Source of the DNA: JBIOYL01 sp044870185
GTDB lineage: Bacteria; Actinomycetota; CALGFH01
Assembly: GCA_044870185.1 (NCBI GenBank)
Contig: JBIOYL010000304.1
Span: 1-20,830, forward strand
Length of the DNA: 20,830 nt
Direction: 5' to 3'
How positions within the stretch are numbered: position 1 is the stretch's first letter; each line of letters begins with the position of its first letter. The position numbers and the translations under genes were made by a program. Shown in pieces: positions 15,088 to 20,830 of the stretch. The notes under the pieces were generated by a model. That model had not been told where the DNA came from and searched no databases. It saw only the letters and a list, made by a program, of their open reading frames with translations.

Positions 15088-15384
15088 ATGCCGATCAGCC
15101 GCAACGACGTCCGCCACGTCGCCCGCCTCGCCCGCCTCACCCTGACCGACGAGGAGCTCGACCGGTTCCAGTCGCAGCTCTCGGTCATCCTGGAGGAGGC
15201 CGAGAAGGTCAGCCGGCTGCCCACCGAGGGCGTGCCGCCGACCGCGCACCCGCTGCCCCGGGTCAACGTGTGGCGTGAGGACGTGGTCGGCCCCTGCCTG
15301 TCGCACCAGGAGGCGCTGTCGACCGCGCCCGAGGTCGAGCAGGGGCGGTTCATGGTCCCGCGGATCATCGAGGAGGAGGCATGA
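15088..15384 (+). CDS. gatC: Asp-tRNA(Asn)/Glu-tRNA(Gln) amidotransferase subunit C
   Basis: A 98-aa GatC, normal length. It wraps around GatA and stabilises the GatCAB complex, which amidates misacylated Glu-tRNA(Gln) and/or Asp-tRNA(Asn). Family markers: ISRNDVRHVARLARLTLTDE near the N-terminus, then FQSQLSVILEEAEKVSRLPT, and the extended central part ending DVVGPCLSHQEALSTAPEVE and GRFMVPRIIEEE. AGGAAG lies just upstream of the ATG. The stop overlaps the gatA ATG (ATGA), so the two are translationally coupled; this is the first gene of a tight gatC-gatA-gatB operon. Confidence 0.97.
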   Translation: MPISRNDVRHVARLARLTLTDEELDRFQSQLSVILEEAEKVSRLPTEGVPPTAHPLPRVNVWREDVVGPCLSHQEALSTAPEVEQGRFMVPRIIEEEA

Positions 15385-16982
15385 CACGCCTGTCCTTCCT
15401 CACCGCCCACGAGCTGGCGGCCAGGTTCGCGGCCGGCGAGGCGACCGCCGAGCAGGCCACCCGCGACGCCCTCGACCGCATCCGCGCCACCGACGGCGTC
15501 TACCACGCCTTCCTGGCCGTCGACGAGGAGCGGGCCCTGGCCGACGCACGCTCGGTCGACCGGGCCCGGCGCGACGGCCAGGCGCTCGGGCCGCTGGCCG
15601 GCGTGCCCCTGGCCCTCAAGGACGTGCTCGTCACCAAGGGGTTTGCGACCACGGCCGGGTCGCGCATCCTGGAGGGCTACCGGCCACCCTACGACGCCAC
15701 CGTGGTCACCAGTCTGCGGCGGGCCGGGGCGGTCATCGTCGGCAAGACCAACATGGACGAGTTCGCCATGGGCTCGTCGACCGAGAACTCCGGCTACGGC
15801 CCGACCCGCAACCCCTGGGACGTGACCCGCGTGCCCGGCGGGTCCAGCGGCGGGTCGGCCGCCGCGGTGGCCGCCGGCCAGGCGGTGCTCGGCATCGGCA
15901 CCGACACCGGCGGCTCGATCCGGCAGCCGGCCGCGCTGTGCGGCATCGTCGGTGTGAAGCCGACCTACGGCCTGGTGAGCCGCTACGGGCTGATCGCCTT
16001 CGCCTCCTCGCTCGACCAGGTCGGCCCGCTCACCCGTGACGTGCGTGACGCGGCCACGCTGCTGGAGGCGATCGCCGGGCACGACCCGATGGACTCGACC
16101 TCGATCCCGGACGCCCCCACCGACGTCACCTCCGGGCTGGAGCGGGGCGTGGAGGGGCTGCGCATCGGGGTGGTCAAGGAGCTCCGCCTGGAGGGTACCG
16201 AGCCGGGCGTCCTCGACCGGGTCTCCGAGGCGCTCGACCGGCTCGAGAAGCTCGGCGCGCGCCTGGAGGAGTGCTCGCTGCCTTCGTTCGAGTACGCCCT
16301 GTCGGCCTACTACCTGATCGCGCCGGCCGAGTGCTCGTCCAACCTGGCCCGCTACGACGGCGTGCGCTGGGGGCTCCGGGCGTCGGACGCCGCCGACGTG
16401 GTCGAGATGATGTCGCGCACCCGGGCGGCCGGGTTCGGGCCGGAGGTCAAGCGGCGCATCATGCTCGGCACCTACGCCCTGTCGGCCGGCTACGACGACG
16501 CCTACTACGGCCAGGCGCAGAAGGTGCGCACCCTGGTGCTGCGCGAGTTCGAGTCGGCCTTCGAGCGCTTCGACCTGCTCGCCGGGCCGACCTCGCCGAC
16601 CACCGCCTTCCCGCTGGGCGCCCGGGTCGACGACCCGCTGGCCATGTACCTGTCGGACGTGTTCACGATCCCGGTCAACCTGGCCGGCAACGCGGCCGTG
16701 TCGGTGCCGGCCGGGCTGGCCGACGGCCTGCCGGTCGGCTTCCAGCTGATCGCGCCGGCGCTGGGCGAGGCGACCATGCTGCGCGCCGCCTGGGCGCTCG
16801 AGCAGGACCTCGGCCTGGACGCCCGCCCACCCGAGCCGGCCCGCGGCGTCCGTCCGCCCGAGCCGGCCTCCGGCGACCCCCGCCTGCCCGAGCCGGCCCG
16901 TGGCCGGGGCGACCCGGCCGGCGGCCCGGGCGGCGGCCCGTCCGCTGGCGGCGGCCCTTCCGATATCGAGGTGCGACCGTGA
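15381..16982 (+). CDS. gatA: Asp-tRNA(Asn)/Glu-tRNA(Gln) amidotransferase subunit A
   Basis: A 533-aa glutaminase subunit of the amidation complex, a member of the amidase-signature family that releases ammonia from glutamine for GatB. The full Ser-cisSer-Lys triad is visible: K80 in PLALKDVLVTKG, S155 in the GGSSGGSAAA loop, and S179 in GTDTGGSIRQPAALCG, almost the same numbering as in known GatA proteins. It overlaps gatC and gatB by four bases each. From about residue 480 it carries an unusual Pro/Gly-rich tail of about 50 residues with three near-copies of (P/L)PEPA(R/S)G. Typical GatA ends near 485-500, so the tail is an extension, probably disordered. Confidence 0.97.
   Translation: MTRLSFLTAHELAARFAAGEATAEQATRDALDRIRATDGVYHAFLAVDEERALADARSVDRARRDGQALGPLAGVPLALKDVLVTKGFATTAGSRILEGYRPPYDATVVTSLRRAGAVIVGKTNMDEFAMGSSTENSGYGPTRNPWDVTRVPGGSSGGSAAAVAAGQAVLGIGTDTGGSIRQPAALCGIVGVKPTYGLVSRYGLIAFASSLDQVGPLTRDVRDAATLLEAIAGHDPMDSTSIPDAPTDVTSGLERGVEGLRIGVVKELRLEGTEPGVLDRVSEALDRLEKLGARLEECSLPSFEYALSAYYLIAPAECSSNLARYDGVRWGLRASDAADVVEMMSRTRAAGFGPEVKRRIMLGTYALSAGYDDAYYGQAQKVRTLVLREFESAFERFDLLAGPTSPTTAFPLGARVDDPLAMYLSDVFTIPVNLAGNAAVSVPAGLADGLPVGFQLIAPALGEATMLRAAWALEQDLGLDARPPEPARGVRPPEPASGDPRLPEPARGRGDPAGGPGGGPSAGGGPSDIEVRP
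16822..16910. repeat. in-frame repeats in the gatA 3' end
   Basis: The motif CCCGAGCCGGCC recurs at 16830, 16857 and 16887 (periods of 27 and 30 bases, whole codons), encoding three (P/L)PEPA(R/S)G units in the GatA tail. The periods are multiples of three, so copy-number change would keep the frame open into the overlapping gatB start. Confidence 0.75.
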
Positions 16983-18463
16983 CCTCCTTCTCCGTGCTGG
17001 ACGAGACGGCGGCCAGGCGGTACGAGACCGTCATCGGCATCGAGACCCACTGTGAGCTGGCCACCGCCACCAAGATGTTCTGCGCCTGCCCGACCGGGTT
17101 CGGGGCCGAGCCGAACACGCAGGTGTGCCCGGTGTGCCTGGGCGAGCCGGGCTCGCTGCCGGTGGCCAACGCCACCGCGATCGAGTACACGGCCAGGATC
17201 GGGCTGGCGCTCAACTGCCGGATCGCGCCCATGTCGCTGTTTCACCGCAAGAACTACTTCTACCCGGACATGCCCAAGAACTACCAGATCAGCCAGTACG
17301 ACGAGCCGCTGTGCGTGGGCGGCTGGCTGGACGTCGAGGTGGACGGCGAGGTGCGTCGGGTCGGCATCACCCGCGTCCACCTCGAGGAGGACACGGGCAA
17401 GACGATCCACGTCGGGACGACCGGTCGCATCCACGGCGCCGACTACTCGCTGGTCGACTACAACCGCGCCGGCATCCCGCTAGTCGAGATCGTCTCCGAG
17501 CCGGACCTGCGCAGTGCCGAGGAGGCCCGGGCCTACGCCGAGGAGCTGCGGGCGGTGCTGCTCGCCCTCGGCGTGTCGGACGTCAAGCTCGAAGAGGGCT
17601 CGATGCGCTTCGACGTCAACATCTCGATCCGGCCGGTGGGCCACGCCGCCTACGGCACCAAGGTCGAGCTCAAGAACCTGAACTCGCTGCGCAGCCTGTA
17701 CCGGGCGATCGGCTACGAGGCCGACCGGCAGCGCCGGGTCGTGGCCGAGGGCGGCACGCTGGTCCAGGAGACCCGCCACTGGGACGAGGGCCGGGGCCGC
17801 ACCGAGCCGATGCGCTCCAAGGAGTACGCCACCGACTATCGCTACTTCCCCGAGCCCGACCTGGTGCCGATCCAGGCGACCGCCGAGTGGGTGGACAAGC
17901 TCCGCGTCACCCTGCCCGAGCTGCCCGCCGAGCGCCGCGCCCGGCTGGCCGAGGCGACCGGGCTCGGCCCGAAGGAGGTCGGCTGGCTCGCCCGCGACCC
18001 GGAGGTGCTGGCCTACTTCGAGCGGGTCGCGGCCGGCCGGGATCCGAAGGTGGTCGCCGGCTGGGTGATGGGGGAGCTGCAGCGGGACCTGCGCGAGCAC
18101 GAGCTGACCATGGCCGACAACCCGGTCGCGCCCGAACGGCTCGGCGAGTTGCTCGACCTCGTGGCGGCCGGCACGATCTCGGCCACCGCCGCCAAGGACG
18201 TGCTGGCCGAGATGTTCAGCTCCGACGCCAGCCCGACCAGGATCGTCGAGCGCAAGGGTCTCGCGCAGATCTCCGACGCCGGTCAGCTCGAGGCGGTCGT
18301 GGCCGAGGTCGTGGCGGCCAACCCGGACCTGGCCGACAAGTACCGGGCCGGCAAGGCCGGCGTGCTCGGCGCCCTGGTCGGCCAGGTCATGCGGGCCACC
18401 CGCGGGCGGGCCAACCCCAAGCTGGTGAACGAGCTGCTGCAGCGCGCCCTCACCGGCAGGTAG
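16979..18463 (+). CDS. gatB: Asp-tRNA(Asn)/Glu-tRNA(Gln) amidotransferase subunit B
   Basis: A 494-aa GatB, the subunit that binds the misacylated tRNA, activates the Glu/Asp side chain with ATP and amidates it. The cradle domain opens ETVIGIETHCELATATKMFC, and zinc-type cysteines follow (FCACPTGF and QVCPVCLGEPG). The kinase-type region has SLFHRKNYFYPDMPKNYQIS, VHLEEDTGKT and GSMRFDVNISIRP. The C-terminal helical and YqeY-like tail domain ends RGRANPKLVNELLQRALTGR. All expected segments are present. Start GTG 16979 overlaps the gatA stop (GTGA). Together with gatC and gatA this implies the organism makes Gln-tRNA and/or Asn-tRNA by the indirect route. Convergent with the next gene, only 14 bases away. 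Confidence 0.97.
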   Translation: MTSFSVLDETAARRYETVIGIETHCELATATKMFCACPTGFGAEPNTQVCPVCLGEPGSLPVANATAIEYTARIGLALNCRIAPMSLFHRKNYFYPDMPKNYQISQYDEPLCVGGWLDVEVDGEVRRVGITRVHLEEDTGKTIHVGTTGRIHGADYSLVDYNRAGIPLVEIVSEPDLRSAEEARAYAEELRAVLLALGVSDVKLEEGSMRFDVNISIRPVGHAAYGTKVELKNLNSLRSLYRAIGYEADRQRRVVAEGGTLVQETRHWDEGRGRTEPMRSKEYATDYRYFPEPDLVPIQATAEWVDKLRVTLPELPAERRARLAEATGLGPKEVGWLARDPEVLAYFERVAAGRDPKVVAGWVMGELQRDLREHELTMADNPVAPERLGELLDLVAAGTISATAAKDVLAEMFSSDASPTRIVERKGLAQISDAGQLEAVVAEVVAANPDLADKYRAGKAGVLGALVGQVMRATRGRANPKLVNELLQRALTGR

Positions 18464-18477
18464 CGGGGATCCCAGGC

Positions 18478-20547
18478 TCAGCTCGCCGGCTGGTCGCCGC
18501 TGGCCAGCTGCAGCACCGCGTGGACGGCTGCCGGGTTGGCGAGGGCGCCCTCGGCCACCGCCTTGGCCAGCGGCACGCCGCCGAGCACCCGCTTGACCGG
18601 GACCTCGACCTTCTTGCCGGACAGGGTCCTGGGGACCTCGGGGATGGCGTGGATCTCGTCGGGCACGTGCCGGGGCGACAGCTCGGTGCGCAGCCCCTGG
18701 CGGATGCGCTCGGCCAGGGCGTCGTCGAGCACGACCCCCGGCCGCAGCACGACGAACAGCAGCAGGCGGCCCTCGCCGGGCAGCCGGCCCTCGCCGGGCC
18801 GCCGGCCCTCGCCCGACCCGCGGTCCTCGCCGGCGGAGGGTTCGACGTCGACGACCAGGCTGTCGGTCACCTCGTCGAGCGCCTCGACCACCCGGTAGAA
18901 CTCGGCGGTGCCCATGCGCACGCCGCCGCGGTTCAGGGTCGCGTCGGAGCGCCCGGAGATGACCACGGTGCCGCGCGCGGTGATCCGCACCCAGTCGCCA
19001 TGCCGCCACACGCCCGGGTAGTCCTCGAAGTAGCTGGCCCGCAGGCGTGTCCCGTCCGGGTCGTTCCAGAAGTACAGCGGCATCGACGGCAGCGGCTCGG
19101 TCAGCACCAGCTCGCCGACCTCGTCGACGACCGGCCGGCCGTGCGCGTCGAAGGCGTGCACGGCCGACCCGAGCGTGCGGCACTGGATCTCGCCTTCGTA
19201 CACGGGCAGCAGCGGGCAGGGGCCGACGAACGCCGTGCACACGTCGGTGCCGCCGGACAGCGAGCCGACCGGGATGTCGGCGCCGACGTGCTCGGCCAGC
19301 CAGCGGAAGCCCTCCGGCGGCAGCGGCGAGCCGGTCGAGCCGATGGCGCGCAGCCGGCCGAGGTCGGCGTCCCGGCCCGGCTCGATGCCCGCCTTGGCGC
19401 AGGCGAGTACGTAGGCGGCGCTGGTGCCGAAGTAGGTCATGCCCGCGTCCTCGGCGAAACGCCACAGCGCGGTCATGTCGGGCACGGCGGGGCTGCCGTC
19501 GTACAGCAGCACGGTCGCCTCGACCAGCAGCCCGCCGACCAGGAAGTTCCACATCATCCAGCCGGTCGTGGTGTACCAGAAGAAGCGGTCGCCGGCGCGC
19601 AGGTCCAGGTGGAGCGCGAGCGCCTTGAGGTGCTCGAGCAGGATGCCGCCGTGGCCCTGCACGATCGCCTTGGGCAGCCCGGTCGTGCCCGACGAGTACA
19701 GCACCCACAGCGGGTGGTCGAAGGCGACCGGCTCGAAGACGGGCTCGGCCGGCTCGGCCACCAGCTCCGCCCAGGCGACGGCGCCCGGCAGACCGTCCTG
19801 GTCGGCCTGGCCGCCCGGGTCGGCCGGGCCGGTCTGGTCGCCGACCAGGACGGTCGCGGCCAGGGTCGGCAGCCGGCGGCGGATGTCGGCCAGGACGGCC
19901 CGCCGGTCGTGGCGCCGGCCGCCGTAGCGGTAGCCGTCCACGGCCAGCAGCACCTTCGGCTGGATCTGCTGGAAGCGGTCGAGCACGCTGGATGCGCCGA
20001 ACTCGGGGGCGCAGCTCGACCAGATGGCGCCGATGCTGGCCGTGGCCAGGAAGGCGATCAGCGTCTCGGGGATGTTGGGCAGGTAGGCGACCACCCGGTC
20101 GCCCCGGCCCACGCCGAGCCGGCGCAGGCCGGCGGCGGCCGCGCCGACCCGCTCGGCGAGCTCGGCGCGGGTCAGCTCGCCGCCCGTGCCGTCCTCGGCG
20201 GCGAAGCGGACGGCGACCTGGCCGTCGCGGCGGCGCAGGGCATGCTCGGCGTAGTTCAGCGTCGCGCCGGGAAACCAGCGAGTGCCCGGCATACGCCGAT
20301 CGGGCAGCACCGCGGCCGCCTCCGCCGGGGCCGGCCGGCCGCCGACCTCGAAGAAGTCCCACACCGACGCCCAGAACGCGGCCAGCTCGTCCACCGACCA
20401 GCGCCACAGCTCCTGGTAGGAGCCGACCTGGAGGCCCCGCGTGCTGGCCAGCCAGCGCCGGTAGCGGGTCAGGTTGGCACGCTCCACCTGCTCGGCCGAC
20501 GGCCGCCAGAGCACGGCAGGCTCCGCCATCCGCGGCTGCGATCCCAT
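18478..20547 (-). CDS. acetoacetyl-CoA synthetase
   Basis: A 689-aa AMP-forming acyl-CoA ligase of the acetoacetate-CoA ligase type (aacS), which would activate acetoacetate with ATP and CoA for ketone-body or polyhydroxybutyrate breakdown. Markers are the N-terminal cap (FWASVWDFFEVGG, GATLNYAEHALRR), PNIPETLIAFLATASIGAIW, the P-loop YSSGTTGLPK (284-293), YTTTGWMMWNFLVGGLLVEA, GSLSGGTDVCTAFVG, WRHGDWVRITARGTVVISGR, and the catalytic lysine in TLSGKK (about 645). I chose the ATG at 20547 because AAAGGAGG lies five bases upstream; the open frame runs back to 20712 without support. A hydrophilic four-copy hexapeptide insert lies in the C-terminal domain. A different short-chain acyl substrate cannot be excluded. 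Confidence 0.93.
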   Translation of the reverse strand: MGSQPRMAEPAVLWRPSAEQVERANLTRYRRWLASTRGLQVGSYQELWRWSVDELAAFWASVWDFFEVGGRPAPAEAAAVLPDRRMPGTRWFPGATLNYAEHALRRRDGQVAVRFAAEDGTGGELTRAELAERVGAAAAGLRRLGVGRGDRVVAYLPNIPETLIAFLATASIGAIWSSCAPEFGASSVLDRFQQIQPKVLLAVDGYRYGGRRHDRRAVLADIRRRLPTLAATVLVGDQTGPADPGGQADQDGLPGAVAWAELVAEPAEPVFEPVAFDHPLWVLYSSGTTGLPKAIVQGHGGILLEHLKALALHLDLRAGDRFFWYTTTGWMMWNFLVGGLLVEATVLLYDGSPAVPDMTALWRFAEDAGMTYFGTSAAYVLACAKAGIEPGRDADLGRLRAIGSTGSPLPPEGFRWLAEHVGADIPVGSLSGGTDVCTAFVGPCPLLPVYEGEIQCRTLGSAVHAFDAHGRPVVDEVGELVLTEPLPSMPLYFWNDPDGTRLRASYFEDYPGVWRHGDWVRITARGTVVISGRSDATLNRGGVRMGTAEFYRVVEALDEVTDSLVVDVEPSAGEDRGSGEGRRPGEGRLPGEGRLLLFVVLRPGVVLDDALAERIRQGLRTELSPRHVPDEIHAIPEVPRTLSGKKVEVPVKRVLGGVPLAKAVAEGALANPAAVHAVLQLASGDQPAS
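18767..18838. repeat. four-copy 18-bp tandem repeat inside the synthetase gene
   Basis: Copies beginning at 18767, 18785, 18803 and 18821 share the core CGGCCCTCGCC (last copy CGGTCCTCGCC) with an exact 18-bp period. On the coding strand they encode GEDRGS, GEGRRP, GEGRLP and GEGRLL in the C-terminal domain, between VVDVEPSA and LLFVVLRPG. Frame-neutral, so likely tolerated as a surface loop. Confidence 0.88.
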
Positions 20548-20575
20548 GCCCGCCTCCTTTGGCCGCAACGGCTCG

Positions 20576-20593
20576 AGCGTCAGCTCGACGCTA
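20576..20593 (-). promoter_or_regulatory. promoter element with inverted repeat upstream of the synthetase gene
   Basis: AGCGTC (20576-20581) and GACGCT (20587-20592) are perfect 6-bp arms around AGCTC. On the minus strand the outer arm overlaps TAGCGT (20593-20588), a TANNNT -10 box about 40 bases before the synthetase ATG. A protein bound here would cover the -10 and the transcript start, so a repressor site is plausible; a 5'-leader hairpin is the alternative. Confidence 0.42.
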
Positions 20594-20706
20594 CCACGGC
20601 TCCCGCAGGTCGGGTCCGCCCCTGAGGGCTTCCCGGACCCGTCCGGCCAGGCGATGTCTCCACCCGGGCGTATCTGGAGACCCTGCGGCCGAGCATCGAC
20701 TGAAGG

Positions 20707-20721
20707 TGCCATGGAGTGGCA
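20707..20721. promoter_or_regulatory. inverted repeat upstream of the DUF433 gene
   Basis: TGCCA-TGGAG-TGGCA, perfect 5-bp arms, lies 33 bases before the DUF433 ATG. Antitoxins of toxin-antitoxin pairs often repress their own promoter at such repeats. Short arms, so moderate to weak support. Confidence 0.35.
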
Positions 20722-20753
20722 TGCTGTGACGGCAGGTGATCGGGGAGGCAGGA

Positions 20754-20830
20754 ATGGTCTTTGAGCGAGTCACGGTCGATCCGGACAGGATGGGTGGAAT
20801 GCCCTGCATCCGGGATCTTCGCGTGCCGGT
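20754..20830 (+). CDS. DUF433-family antitoxin (partial, cut by window end)
   Basis: The first 25 codons of a DUF433 protein. The translation begins MVFERVTVDPDRMGGMPCIR and continues DLRVPV, matching the family's N-terminal signature (I-T-x-D-P-x-x-M-G-G-x-P-C-I-R-x-x-R-x-P-V). DUF433 proteins are small (about 70-110 residues), carry a winged-helix-like DNA-binding fold, and include VapB45-type antitoxins, usually followed by a DUF5615/Mut7-C PIN-like toxin. The ATG at 20754 has GGGGAGG about five bases upstream. The frame is open to the last base of the window, so the end and any toxin partner are not visible. Confidence 0.85.
   Translation, partial: MVFERVTVDPDRMGGMPCIRDLRVP

Noticed and set aside
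17125..20625. Very long open frames on both strands over gatB and the acetoacetyl-CoA synthetase gene
   Set aside because: They are out-of-frame readings of two unambiguous genes and show no family motifs.
1..20830. CRISPR arrays, tRNA/rRNA genes, transposases, integrases
   Set aside because: Looked for on both strands; no spaced repeats, cloverleaf-type sequences or mobile-element proteins were seen.

Overview
The window is very GC-rich DNA with dense coding on both strands, frequent GTG starts and GTGA/ATGA stop-start overlaps. The core genes are ligA (NAD+-dependent DNA ligase) and a gatC-gatA-gatB operon. This pair lies close together in Actinomycetota (in Mycobacterium tuberculosis only one small gene separates ligA from gatC), so a high-GC actinobacterium is the best guess. 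Codon and neighbourhood style do not allow a genus call.

Layout. 1-3163: a hairpin terminator, an MMPL-family exporter (minus strand) and a divergent TetR regulator, with two TACRCTGTA palindromes between them, looking like a self-contained drug or lipid efflux switch. 3282-3806: a small protein of possible PH-like fold. 4014-6700: ligA translationally overlapping a four-helix membrane protein. 6871-7770: a two-helix small membrane protein and a DinB/DUF664 enzyme, convergent. 7813-11957: a decaying region with remnants or frameshifted copies of five genes: a PPOX-class F420-dependent enzyme, two FAD-linked (BBE-type) oxidoreductases and two LuxR-type regulators. The regulators and oxidoreductases form two head-to-head modules in mirror orientation. 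One has lost both 5' ends and the shared promoter. The other keeps its promoter and a perfect palindromic operator, but each gene carries a single-base deletion. 12185-14829: an unrecognised 358-aa protein, an ECF41-type sigma factor with a candidate self-recognised promoter, and a conserved 143-aa protein of unknown function. 15088-18463: the gatCAB operon for tRNA-dependent Gln/Asn synthesis. 18478-20547: acetoacetyl-CoA synthetase on the minus strand, convergent with gatB. 20754-20830: the first 25 codons of a DUF433 (VapB45-like) antitoxin, cut by the window end.

Taken together, a conserved replication/translation neighbourhood (ligA ... gatCAB) has been opened by about 8.4 kb of accessory, partly decayed redox and stress genes. 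I found no rRNA, tRNA, CRISPR array, transposase or phage gene. I see no fully convincing new system. The most informative items are the gene-fossil mosaic, the mirror modules with their operator, the ECF41 promoter candidate and the DUF433 gene at the edge.
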